From: Prionace glauca
Lineage: Eukaryota; Chordata; Chondrichthyes; Carcharhiniformes; Carcharhinidae
Assembly: GCA_037974335.1 (NCBI GenBank)
Contig: CM075760.1
Coordinates: 56,538,890 to 56,602,889 of the forward strand
Length of the DNA: 64,000 bases
Reading direction: 5' to 3'
In this document: piece after piece, positions 53,233 through 63,146 of the stretch
How positions within the stretch are numbered: position 1 is the first letter of the stretch
Layout of the letters: each line of letters starts with the position of its first letter
The notes under the pieces: model-generated
Database searches by the model: none
Told to the model about the DNA's origin: nothing
Seen by the model: the letters and a program-made list of their open reading frames with translations, nothing else
Position numbers and translations under genes: made by a program

Positions 53233-53435
53233 TAACACCCTTCAGGGAAGGGAGGTGGGTCTACACATGACTATTGGATACATGGGAGGAGAGGGAAAGA
53301 GGCAGGAAGTGAAGAATAGGGATTTTATTTACTCACAACTAACCAGGACCTTAACAGAATCTTCCAATCCCTCAAACTCCACCCAAGGATCACAGGAGCT
53401 GATCTGTGAGAGAGAACAGAGTCAATGTTTCAGAC

Positions 53436-53502
53436 TTTAGTTCCATCCCCACAGATGCTGTCTGACCTGTTGAGATTTTCCAGCATTTTGTTTCATAATT
53501 AC
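53436..53502 (-). mobile_element. AAAATGCTGG-type SINE fragment
   Basis: ccccacagatgctgtctgac and tgagattttccagcattttg on +. Confidence 0.65.
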
Positions 53503-54005
53503 AAAGAACAGAGAACAACACAGCCTGGGAAACCGGCCCTTCGGCCCAATGAGCCTGTGCCACCATTTTAACATTGTGAGTGCCCTCTTCTCCCTACGAC
53601 ATTTGTCTACGCCTATTGGACTCCACAATAAAGGAATTATAACCAGATTCAGGGGAGACTAATTTAGGGACAATGTGTTACTGCCAATCAGCCTAAGTGC
53701 ACGTTTTTTGGGGTGTGGGAGGAAACCTGAGCTCCCGGAGATAACCCATCCAAGCACGGGGAGAATGTGCAAACTCCCACAGATACTGGCCCAAATCCAT
53801 GTATCTGCACAACAAACAGTGATAGTCACTGAGCAGTCATGTTGCCCATCAGTTTAAGTGTACGCTAACGACATGAAGCACTAGGCAACTCTCGAAGCAA
53901 CATCCAAGAGCAGCCCTCGCACGACCCATCACGTGTATGCCCCTTGTTGGACAACAAGGCGGACCAGAGCATCTGTGGATTAAAAAAATTAGTCAATCGT
54001 GTTTC
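53503..54005 (-). mobile_element. CR1-A 3'-UTR fragment
   Basis: Starts on + with acaaagaacagagaacaaca and ggcccttcggcccaatgagc. It continues through ggaggaaacctgagctcccg to caacatccaagagcagccct and ttgttggacaacaaggcgga, matching 8560-9050 in reverse. Confidence 0.8.
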
Positions 54006-54401
54006 TAAAGTTGGTTCTGTGAGCAATGCCTCCAATAAAATAATAGCAAAATAGAGCAGCTGTGGGATATCTGAAATAAACACAGAAAATGCTGGAAATA
54101 CTCACAGGTCAGACAGTGGGTAAGATTCTCCGGCCTCCCAGCAGTGTGTTTCCCGCTGATGGGAAGTGATGTGATGTTTGCTAGCAGCAGGACTCTCTGA
54201 TCAACTGCTCCCCATGGGAATTCACATTAACATCACCCCACACCAGCAGAAAACCCACGGGCGGAGGTGTGTGCTGCCGGCAGGAATGCAGAATCCTACC
54301 GGCATGAATGGCCAGAGAATTCTGGTCAGAGTCCATGGAGAGAGAAACGGAGGAAAGGTGGTAGAGGCAGGAAATCTCACAACAAGTAAAAAGTATGTAA
54401 T
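54006..54401. other. Spacer with a SINE scrap
   Basis: 54075-54110 carries aacacagaaaatgctggaaa of the AAAATGCTGG family. The rest is unrecognised. Confidence 0.5.
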
Positions 54402-54995
54402 TGAGTCATAGAGGTTTACAGCATGGAAACAGGCCTTTCGATCTAACTTCTCAATGCAGCCCCTTTTTTTAAACCACTAAATTAATCCCAATTGCCCACG
54501 TTTGGCCCATATCCCTCTATAGCCATCCTCTCCTATGTAACTGTCTAAATGCTTTTTAATGGACAAAATTGTACCCCCCTCTACTACTGCCTCTGGCAGC
54601 TTGTTCCAGACACTCACCACCCTCTATGTGAAAAAATTGCCTTTCTGGACACTTTTGTATTTCCCCTCTCACCTTAAAGCTATGCCCTCTAGTTTTAGAC
54701 TCCCCTACCTTTGGGAAAAGATATTGACTATCTCGCTGATCTGTGCCCCTCATTATTTTATAGACCTCGATAAGATCACCCCTCAGCCTCCTACACTCCA
54801 GAGAAAAAAGTCACAGTCTATCCAGCCTCTCCTTATAACTCAATCCATCAAGTCCCGTTGGAATCCTAGTAAATCTTTTCTGCACTCTTTCTAGTTTAAT
54901 AATATCCTTTCTATAATAGGATGAACAGAACTCCACAGTACTCCAAGTGTGGTCTTGTACAACTTCAACAAGACATCCCAACTCTTGGATTCAAT
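54402..54995 (-). mobile_element. CR1-like LINE 3' region, reverse orientation
   Basis: The + strand begins tcatagaggtttacagcatg and gaaacaggcc. On the minus strand, motifs matching the RT C-terminus run from an LIEVYKIMRGT-like region through RGHSFKVRG to the end. Several breaks. Confidence 0.7.
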
Positions 54996-55059
54996 GTAGA
55001 TTTCGAAACACCACAGCACATGAGGCCATGGATCAAACTCTTTTAAGGCCAAACCAAAT

Positions 55060-55250
55060 AAACAAAGTCAAATTACATTAGGACAAAGTAAAAGGGGCAG
55101 CTCCCCAAAAGGAAGGGGGAACGGCCCGAACAAAAACAAAAAGTACAAAAGAAACTTAAAACACATCAAATCAAAATGCAATTGTCGGGGTCTGTCATGC
55201 AGACCCCGACAATTCAGCCCCTGCGATGTCCAGCGGGCGCGGAAGGCGGA
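55060..55250. mobile_element. Unnamed repeat fragment with a strong hairpin
   Basis: Contains ggggcagctccccaaaagga and aacggcccgaacaaaaac, which I recognise as a common elasmobranch repeat without a name. A perfect 15-bp hairpin, aattgtcggggtctg, pairs at 55180-55194 with 55200-55214 across a 5-base loop. Confidence 0.55.
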
Positions 55251-55495
55251 ACTCACTCAAAAGGTGGTGAATCAAGGGAATTCTCTGCCCATTGAAGTGG
55301 TGGAGGCTACCTCACTAAATATATTTAAGTCACGGGTAGATAGGTTTCTGACAGACAAGGGAATTCAGGGTTACGGGGAGAAAGAGGGAAAGTGGAACTG
55401 ATCCACTTCAGATCAGCCACGATCTTATTGAATGGCGGGGCAGGCTCGAAGGGCTAGATAGCCTATCCTATTTCTTATGTTCTTAAGGCATCGAC
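55251..55495 (+). mobile_element. CR1-B 3'-end fragment
   Basis: Reads actcactcaaaaggtggtga, gtcacgggtagataggtttc, agatcagccacgatcttatt and ends ttcttatgttctta. Confidence 0.85.
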
Positions 55496-55599
55496 TGCGC
55501 CCGCGGACACCGCATGCTCCCTCTCCAGGGAGAGGCCATTGATCAAGTGCTGGAAAATGTTCCCTAGTTTTGCTGGGGGTGGGGACACAGTCAGGATTG

Positions 55600-55990
55600 T
55601 TCCTGCTGCTGTCAGCAACAACATTATCTCCTCCTGCTGACAGGGCTGGCCACGCATGCGCACCTCCGCACACGGCTCCCTCTCAAGATGGCGGCTGTTT
55701 AACCGGGGTCTCTAACGGCTGGAAGCGGGGTGATTCCGGACAACCGCGGGGCTGGCCTGGACCTTCTGATTCGGGGTTCAATGCTTTTACTTGGTATTTA
55801 TAAACCTATTCCGATCACCTCCCTGCGCCCTCCGATCGCTCGGACTCGCCGCTACCTTACCCGCCGCAGAGACAAGAAAGCAGCAGCTTCCTCCGTCCAG
55901 CACTGCCACTACGCATGCTCCAGACTGGGGCAGTTCTGCGCCTGCGCATTGCTACAGTGTGACGAGGATAGGAGACATTCACCGCCGCGA
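55600..55990 (-). promoter_or_regulatory. CpG-rich promoter and probable minus-strand first exon
   Basis: NRF1-like motifs (cacgcatgcgcacc near 55653; gcgcctgcgcattgc near 55936) and a YY1-type site (caagatggcggctg near 55685) lie in a CpG-dense block. On the minus strand, tgtctctgcggcgg is followed by gtaaggtagc at 55860. This is a good splice donor resembling the zinc-finger first-exon end at 61611-61620. It could be exon 1 of the gene at 49294-51503. Confidence 0.5.
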
Positions 55991-55999
55991 GTGATGCTG

Positions 56000-56332
56000 G
56001 GTAAATACCCCGCCATTCAATAGAATAGCTTTTCTGTGAATGGCTGAGCAGACACTAATAGCCAATTCCGCACACGAGGACGGCCTCAACTGGGATCTTG
56101 GGTTCATGCCGCACTACCTGTAATCCCCACGACTCACCTGGGCTTGCAAAATCTCACTAACTGTCCTGTCTGGAGATAATACACGTCTCTTTAACCTGTG
56201 TTTAACCCTCTCTCCACTCACACTGTCTGTACTTTAAGACTTTATTACCTGTAAAAACTCACATTCCAACCATTATTTTGTAAATTGAGTTTGTGTCTTT
56301 ATATGACTTGTTTGCGAACAGGTCTTCCACTC
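56000..56332. other. Gene-free spacer
   Basis: A poor match to SINE-like text; nothing supported. Confidence 0.45.
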
Positions 56333-56430
56333 CCCTGATGAAGGTCGGCACTCCAAAAGCTTGTGGCTTGTGCCACCAAATAAACCTGTTGGACTTTAAC
56401 CTGGTGTTGTGAGACTTACAGAGAGATTCC
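56333..56430 (-). mobile_element. Penelope-like terminal remnant
   Basis: aaggtcggcactccaaaagc, aataaacctgttggacttta and cctggtgttgtgagactta are the reverse of the 35283-35410 fragment. Fossil piece. Confidence 0.6.
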
Positions 56431-56593
56431 AGCCAATGTTTCGTGGCTGGATGAGCCTTCATCATGGATTGGCTTGATTTACTTACTCTGAGCTTAACAA
56501 ACACAGTTTTTATTCCAATAACAAGAGTCAGGCTGTAGTGTGTTAGTGAACACAGTATTGGATCCAATGTAATGATAGTACAGACAGTATTGA

Positions 56594-56845
56594 ATCCATG
56601 CAGTACAGAAGGAGTCACTGAGCCCATACTGACAATGATCCCATTCAGTCCTATCCTCGTAACCCATTTATTATCCTGCCAATCCCCGACACTAAGAGCC
56701 AATTTAGCATGGCCAATCGATCTAATCTGCACATTTTTGGAGTGTGGGAGTAAACCCACATACACAGGGAGAATGTGCAGACTCCACACAGACCCGGGTT
56801 CCTAGCACTGTGAGGCAGCAATGCTAACCACCGTGCTGCCTGGCT
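56594..56845 (-). mobile_element. tRNA-derived SINE, reverse orientation
   Basis: The + strand runs from catgcagtacagaaggagtc through aatttagcatggccaatcg and gagaatgtgcagactccac to gcaatgctaaccaccgtgct (reversed A box). Confidence 0.8.
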
Positions 56846-57249
56846 GGCTGTGTTTTGAGAAATCTCATTAAAATCTGGAACTCAGATGGGGATATGGGTT
56901 GGTGTTAGGTGGGAATCAGATTTACAGAATGGGTTCCTGTAATTGCAGCAATCCAATTGCTAGATGTTGGTAAGAAAAGGGAAGTATTTAAAGTGGAGAC
57001 CATGGGTGTGTTCAAGGATAATGATGGAGTTTATGAACTGAGAAAATACTGAGAGCAAAGAAATCAATCTAGAAAATTGTAGTCACTTCACGTTGTTCCA
57101 GGAGAAATGGAGTCTGGTTGTGGAGATGTCAGGTTTTACACAGCACATGGTCATTCTGAATGGAGAATCTCTGAGTTGTACAATTCACATCATTCAGGAG
57201 CAGATTGTCTGCTCAGACAGAGGAAGGTTTCTGTGACATCAATGAAAAG
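56846..57249. other. Gene-free spacer
   Basis: No recognisable content. Confidence 0.45.
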
Positions 57250-57385
57250 CAACATACGCACGCACACACACACACAGAGTCTCACACACACACACAGAGT
57301 CTCACACACACACACACACACACAGAGTCTCTCACACACACACACACACACACACAGAGTCTCTCACACACACACACACTTCAAA
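57250..57385. repeat. (CA)n / CAGAGTCTCA microsatellite
   Basis: Four blocks of ACACAC separated by AGAGTCTCTC. Confidence 0.95.
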
Positions 57386-57589
57386 TCATCTCCTGTCACT
57401 TTATTGTTTTAGTCTTTTTGAAATAAATCATTCGTAAGTATTTGTTGAGATTCCCCTGAAACACGTCTAGATTGTTCATTTCACTCCCTGTAGTTGTGAT
57501 TTCCATATTCTCACCACTCTGTGTGGAGAAATTTATCCTGGATTTCCTATTGGATTTCTTAATGACTGTTTTAAATTGATGGTCTCCAG

Positions 57590-58055
57590 TTTCCCAGTAA
57601 CTTCACTGCAGTGTTAATGTAAGCTTACTTGTGACGAATAAATAAACTTTACATTTTGCTCTTCCCCTCAAGAGGAAACACTATTTCAGTGTCTAAACAT
57701 TTTTAGAATTTTGAGGACCTCTGCTCAGGTTACCCCTCAGCCTTCATTTCTCAAGAAAGCAGAGCTCGTCTGTCAATCCTTTCCTGATAAAAACACACAC
57801 ACATTTTGAAAGTCATTTATGGGATGTGGGCATTGCTGGCTTTGCCAGCATTTATGGCTAATCCCTGATTGCCTTTCAGAAGGTGGTGGTGAGCTGGCTT
57901 CTACATTAAAATCTCATCATTAAAATCTTCTCTGCACCCTCTCCAGCGCCTGGATGTTTAAAAAAATAATACGGTGACCAGAATGTAAGCAGTAGTCAGT
58001 AAGATTCTTGATCAGAGAGTCACTGATTTTCCATAAGCGGGTTGAGTTTATCCAC
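57590..58055. mobile_element. SINE tail and LINE scraps
   Basis: 57590-57655 is a SINE tail (actgcagtgttaatgtaagc; gacgaataaataaac). 57810-57905 is the second LINE family (gggatgtgggcattgctggc; ggtggtggtgagctggctt). 57910-58050 resembles a reversed CR1 (tcttctctgcaccctctcca). Confidence 0.6.
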
Positions 58056-58279
58056 GGTTTTAAATTAGATTATTAGGAAGCAACATTTTAAAAATGATGC
58101 ATAATAAACTGGAAAAAAAACCCAAGACCCATGGCAGGTGAGTAACTGAGGCCCCAGCACTGATCCTGAGTTATCCAAATAGTCACTGCCTGCCCATTGG
58201 AAAAACACCCGTTTAATCCGATTCTTTGTTTCCTGTCTGCCAATCAGTTTTCTACCCATCTCAGTACAATAGCCACAGT

Positions 58280-59015
58280 CATAAGAACATAAGAAATAGG
58301 AGCAGGAGTAGGCCATCTAGCCCTTCGAGCCTGCCCCGCCATTCAATAAGATCATGGCTGATCTGAAGTGGATCAGTTCCACTTTCCCACTTTCTCCCCA
58401 TAACCCTTAATTCCCTTGTCTATCAGAAACCTATCTACCCGTGACTTAAATATATTTAGCGAGGTAGCCTCCACCACTTCAATGGGCAGAGAATTCCAGA
58501 GATTCACCACCCTTTGAGTGAAGATGTTCCTCCTCAACTCTCATCAAAACTGTCCCCCCTTATCTTGAGGCTGTGCTCTCTAGTCCTGCTGTCCTTTCTA
58601 AGCAGGAAGAATCTCTCTACCTCTACCTCTACCTATCCATCCCCTTCATTATCTTATACGTCTCTATAAGATCCCCCCTCATTCTTCTCAACTCCAGCAA
58701 ATACAGACCCAGTCTATTTAGTCTCTCTTCATAGTCCAACCCCCTCATCTCATGTATCAGCCTAGTGAACCTTCTCTGCACTCCCTCCAAGGCCAAAATA
58801 TCCTTGCGCAAGTGTGGCGACCAAAACTGCACACCATACTCCAGCTGCGGCCTCACCAGTGCCCTATACAGTTGCAGCAAGACCTCCCTGCTTTTATATT
58901 CTGTCCCCCTCGCTATAAAGGCCAGCATCCCATTTGCACCTGCAGACTGGGTTTTTGCGACTCATGCACAAGGACCCCCAGGTCCCTCTGCACCGTAGCA
59001 TGCTGCAGCTTTTCG
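58280..59015 (-). mobile_element. CR1-B LINE, 5'-truncated (arm B)
   Basis: Same insertion as 52498-53232, with the same 5' truncation (gggcgaaaagc) and the same internal gap after SLQVQ. It lies about 220 bases downstream of the zinc-finger stop codon in the gene's sense direction, so it could form the end of that gene's transcript. Confidence 0.88.
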
Positions 59016-59230
59016 CCCTTTAAATAGGGGTCAGAGTAGGTGCAGCCTTGATGGGCCGAACGGCCTTCTTCTGGCCGTTCTATGGGATTCTATGGTTCAA
59101 CTCACAATTTCAATTCACTCTAAACAATGGGACAGACACACACCTCCCATCAACATTGTATATGAATAGACACGTTTCAGTCCTGGATGTGATTAACAGC
59201 AACAATAACAGCAGAATCCAACTCACGTAA

Positions 59231-59821
59231 TCACTTGTGAACTAGCCTGTGTCTCAGCAGGAGGGAGGACCAAGTAAATCTCTGTCCACAAACAGAGCAG
59301 ATGAATGGCGTCTCCCTGGTGTGCATGCGCTGGTGCTCCTGTAGGATAGATAACCTGCTGAATCCCTTCCCACATGCAGAGCAGGTGAAAGGTCTCTCTC
59401 CAGTGTGAATTCGCTGGTGTATCAGCAGGTTGGCTGACTGTGTGAATCTCTTCCCACACTCAAAGCAGATGAATGACTTCTCTCCAGTGTGAACTCGCTG
59501 GTGTATCAGTAGGTTGGAGGACTGAGTGAATCTCTTCCCACACTCAGAGCAAGTAAATGGTCTCTCCCGGGTGTGAACTCGATGGTGTGTTAGCAAGTTG
59601 GTTGACTGAGTGAATCCTTTCCCACACTCTGAGCAGATGAATGGCCTCTCTCCAGTGTGAACACGCAGGTGTGACTGCAGTGTGGATGACTTGCTAAATC
59701 CCTGCCCACACGTGGAACAGGTGAAAGGACTCTCCCCAGTGTGAACCCGTTGATGAGTTTCCAGGGCAGATGGGCAACGGAATCCCTTCCCACAGTCCCC
59801 ACATCTCCATCTTTTCTCCAT
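59231..59821 (-). CDS. C2H2 zinc-finger protein, seven fingers (arm B)
   Basis: [18 protein letters not shown] followed by seven C2H2 fingers, differing at only a few bases from the arm A frame. In the finger array: [35 protein letters not shown] and a terminal [15 protein letters not shown]. Upstream, 59853-60093 on the minus strand holds worn fingers (LCFVCGKRFKTS; NCGKSFNQLH) and a likely original start near 60090. The gene has therefore lost its N-terminal fingers to stops and now keeps only this open part. Initiation at 59821 is the best in-frame Met. Confidence 0.75.
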   Translation of the reverse strand: MEKRWRCGDCGKGFRCPSALETHQRVHTGESPFTCSTCGQGFSKSSTLQSHLRVHTGERPFICSECGKGFTQSTNLLTHHRVHTRERPFTCSECGKRFTQSSNLLIHQRVHTGEKSFICFECGKRFTQSANLLIHQRIHTGERPFTCSACGKGFSRLSILQEHQRMHTRETPFICSVCGQRFTWSSLLLRHRLVHK

Positions 59822-59852
59822 GGTGCCGGTATCCCTGTGTCTCTGCAGGTTG

Positions 59853-60093
59853 GATAATCAGTTCAAGATTCATCTGCACACAGAACATGTACAGTTTTAC
59901 CTCACTTTGAATGGTGGGATATTTTTTCACGCTGTGTAACTGGTTAAAGCTCTTTCCACAGTTGGTTCACTGGAACACTCTCACTCCACTGTGTGTGTCT
60001 TGGTGCTTTTCCAGTCACACTGATGTTTTAAATCTTTTCCCACAGACAAAACAGAGAAACATTTCTCCTTCCACATTCTAAGATTGACTGTGT
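59853..60093 (-). pseudogene. Decayed N-terminal fingers of the arm B gene
   Basis: On the minus strand, aATGTGGAAGG near 60080-60093 is followed by LCFVCGKRFKTS, an in-frame stop, then TNCGKSFNQLHSVKKY and a worn third finger leading into SNLQRH-like text at the arm boundary. Confidence 0.65.
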
Positions 60094-60357
60094 TCAGGTG
60101 CTGATAAATCGAGCAACTGTGAAATTTTAGTAAGAATTTTGATTTGACTTTCCTGCCTGTAAAACTTCCATTTCAAATATTCTGCAAAAGAAGTTTACAA
60201 AACCACTGTCAGTCTAGGGAAAAAAAAATTGAAACAAATAATTCCGGTCTCTGTGGAACATTTTTTCCCTCCCTTGTTCGCTCAAATCTCCAAATCCCCA
60301 TCCCACACATTCTTCCTCCTTCCTGGGCTTCCAAACCCATCTCACCCACTCCTCTGT
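60094..60357. other. Gene-free spacer
   Basis: Nothing supported; possibly the intron and acceptor region of the arm B gene (gaacacagtcaatc on minus). Confidence 0.45.
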
Positions 60358-60371
60358 CTGGGTTCAGTTCT

Positions 60372-60968
60372 GATGTGGGTATGCCAGCGTTAGACTGGCG
60401 TAAACACAGTAAAACGTCTGACAACACCAGGTTTTAGTCCAACCGATTTATTTGATAATATTCTCACAAGCTTTCGAGGAGACCATGCAGACGCTACGAC
60501 AACGGATGAATGAACATCGCTCGACAGTCACCAGGCAAGACTGTTCCCTTCCTGTTGGCGAACACTTCAGCGGTCACGGGCATTCAGCCTCTGACCCTCG
60601 GGCAAGCATTCTCCAAGGCGGCCTTCACGACACACGACAGTGCAGAGTCGCTAAACAGAGACCGACAGCCAAGTTCCGCACACGAGGTCCTCATGTGTGC
60701 GGAACTTGGCTGTCGGTCTCTGTTCAGCGACTCTGCGCTGTCGTGTGTCGTGAAGGCCGCCTTGGAGAATGCTTGCCCGAGGGTCAGAGGCTGAATGCCC
60801 GTGACCACTGAAGTGTTCGCCAACAGGAAGGGAACAGTCTTGCCTGGTGACTGTCGAGCGATGTTCATTCATCCGTTGTCGTAACGTCTGCATGGTCTCC
60901 TCGAAAGCTTGTGAGAATATTATCAAATAAATCGGTTGGACAAAAGCCTGGTGTGGTCAGACTTTTTA
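60372..60968. mobile_element. Palindromic Penelope-like element with 14-bp target duplication
   Basis: Flanked by ctgggttcagttct at 60358-60371 and 60969-60982. Inside, 60407-60687 and 60689-60971 are reverse complements over about 280 bases, centred at 60688, with few mismatches. Both arms encode, outward to centre, EETMQTLRQRMNEHRSTV, then LPVGEHFSGHGHSASD and RPTAKFRT. This resembles the GIY-YIG endonuclease region of Penelope-like elements. No reverse transcriptase is present. It looks recent and structurally whole as an insertion, but it is only a piece of an element. Confidence 0.85.
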
Positions 60969-60982
60969 CTGGGTTCAGTTCT

Positions 60983-61379
60983 CCAGCTCCTGTCTGCAGA
61001 CTGACAATAAAACCAATGGGTCATATGGGGGTGTTGGGTCCTCCAGCGGGTGTTTGTGAATCCTCCCCGCCCACCTCCCAGGGTTTCCTTCCTTCCCAGA
61101 GATCAGAGTCCTAATTGATTTGAGGCCAAAGTGTAACCTATTACTTACTGTCCCCCTCCCCCATCCTCTGATATGAACCATCCTCCAGTGGCTGAGCCAA
61201 AATGGGGCCGTTAATCTGGGTCTATTCCCAGGAGGGAGAGGCCCCGCAGTTGCAAACAAGGGGGCTGACAATGATTCTGAAGCGGATCCACAAAGTGTTT
61301 CCAGACCCGCCCAGCCACCGCCTAACGCTGACTCCGCTTCTCCGGGTCAAACCAGCACCAATGACACTGCGCATGCTCC
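60983..61379. other. Upstream spacer of zinc-finger promoter
   Basis: GC content rises towards 61250; no frame supported. Confidence 0.45.
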
Positions 61380-61540
61380 ACATCACAACGCCCGGGAACT
61401 GATTGACGACAGGTACGGACCAATAGGAATAGGGGGCGGGGCTGGAGGACCGATCGGGAGCGGCTGCTCCTCCAACCAATCGTAGTGAATGAGGGACGGG
61501 ACTGGAATTCACTATATGGAAAGAATGCACATGCGCAGTC
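61380..61540 (+). promoter_or_regulatory. Promoter of right-edge zinc-finger gene
   Basis: CCAAT boxes at 61420-61424 and 61476-61480, a GC box (gggggcggggc, about 61432-61442) and an NRF1-like cacatgcgcagtc at 61528-61540. There is no TATA at the usual distance. It is homologous to the inverted block at 47200-47470. Confidence 0.65.
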
Positions 61541-61615
61541 AACAACGGCGTTTGTGGCACGCGCAGTGTGGGTGACCGCATTCGGAGCGAAGTTTCTCTG
61601 TCTCATCAGCAGCCG
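61541..61615 (+). other. Probable non-coding first exon of right-edge zinc-finger gene
   Basis: GC-rich stretch ending catcagcagccg followed by the donor gtaagg (61616). The transcription start is inferred, not seen. The intron would run to 62971. Confidence 0.5.
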
Positions 61616-62039
61616 GTAAGGATGGGGAAACATAGAGGGAGCAGTGGAACTGGCGGATGGGCGTGGAGGGTTTGTAAATATCTGGTGAAGGCCTCAAACC
61701 TCGACTATGAGCCCGTAGGTCCCGTGTTTGCAACTTCCGGTCTTTTTTCGGAGACGAAGCTCAGGATTACGGCCTCCATCTTGATTGAGCAAGGAGCAGA
61801 GCGCATGCGCTGTTGTCTTGGTGACGCAACCATGAGTGGGTGGGTCTTTGTGTTTCTGCTCCCACCGGGTCCTAGTGCTCTGCCTGCACTGAGTCATGAG
61901 CAACAGGTTTTCAAACAGCTTCACCCACTCCCAGACTGCACCTGACATTTGCAGCCGAGAGAAATTTATGGGTCATGTACATATTCAGTATAAGTGGTTG
62001 CATCCCTGTATACTTACCTGCATCGGATATACGGCTTTT

Positions 62040-62450
62040 GTACTCGTTGGAGTTTAAAAGGATGAGGGGGGAATCTTATTGAAACTTACAGGATGCTGCG
62101 AAGCCCTGGATAGAGTGGACTTGGAGAGGATGTTTCCATTAATAGGAAAAACTAGAACCAGAGAGGGCACAACCTCAGGGTAAAGGGACAATCCTTTAAA
62201 ACGGAGATGAGGAATTTCTTCAGCCAGAGAGTGGGAAATGTGTGGAACTCTTTGATGCAGAGAAGGCTCGGTCATTGTGTGTCTTTAAGACAGAGATAGA
62301 TAGGTTCTTGATTAATAAGGGAATTAGGGGGTTATGGGGAAAAGATAGGAGAATGGGAATGAGAAAACTATCAACCATGCCTGAATGGTGGAGTAGACTC
62401 GATGGGCCGAGTGGCCTAATTCTGCTCCTATGCTTTATGGTTGTTTTGGT
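62040..62450 (+). mobile_element. CR1-like LINE 3' fragment in the intron
   Basis: ggagtttaaaaggatgaggg, agggcacaacctcagggtaa, gacagagatagataggttct, ctcgatgggccgagtggcct. 5'-truncated. Confidence 0.8.
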
Positions 62451-62494
62451 TACACTTCTGCCCCAGGCTGTTTATGTTTACATGGAAACATACA

Positions 62495-62640
62495 TAGAAA
62501 ATAGAAACGGAAGTAGGCCATTCAGCCCTTTGAGCATTCCCTGCCATTCATTATGGTCATGGCTGATCCTCAGATTCAATTCCTAATCCACCCCCCACCA
62601 TTAAATCCCCTTAGCCCCAAGAGATATATCTAATTGAAAC
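62495..62640 (-). mobile_element. LINE 3'-end fragment
   Basis: aagtaggccattcagccctt and ggtcatggctgatcctcag on +, similar to 35745-35905. Confidence 0.65.
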
Positions 62641-62699
62641 CAAGGTCTACTTCCACTTTTGAGGAGCGGAGCTCCAAAGATAGCATAACAACGTAACCC

Positions 62700-62945
62700 A
62701 AATTATTTACCCCACTAATCTCCCCCCCCTGGGGGGCAAAAAATGGATAATTTAACATGGTCAATTCACCTAACCTGAATATCTTTGGACTGTGGGAGAA
62801 AACTGGAGCACCCAGAGGAAACCCACACAGACAAGTGGAGAATCTGTAAACTCCACACAGATAGGTAACCAAGGCTGGAATCGAACCCAAGTCTCTGGCG
62901 CTGTGAGGCAGGAGTACTAACCACTTTGCCACTGTGCCAGTCATG
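62700..62945 (-). mobile_element. tRNA-derived SINE, reverse orientation
   Basis: ggagaaaactggagcaccca, agactccac-like core and reversed head (ggaatcgaacccaagtc; ggcaggagtactaaccactt) on +. Confidence 0.75.
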
Positions 62946-63146
62946 TAATTCTTTGTAAACTAATTTTACAGGAAATAGAAGAGGGAGATTTGCAGTCTGG
63001 ACAAACAAATCTCACGTCAGACAGAGTCAATCAGTTCATTGGGATTTGTACATCTGAGGGGATTTAATTGACCATCTCAGTTGGAAACTGGTGAGAATCT
63101 GTTTCTTTTCTCCTCCTGTGGGAAGGGATTGATACAGCTGGAAAAC

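Larger units (their letters stand above)
58280..59852 (-). repeat. Inverted duplicate, arm B (zinc-finger frame plus CR1-B)
   Basis: Reverse complement of arm A (51666-53232), about 5 kb away. On this side the finger frame continues upstream into decayed fingers of the same gene (59853-60093), so arm B looks like the original locus and arm A the copy. Confidence 0.92.

Noticed and set aside
60452-60926. Paired opposing frames of about 91-119 codons
   Set aside because: Same Penelope-like coding fragment read from both arms of the palindrome; not host genes.
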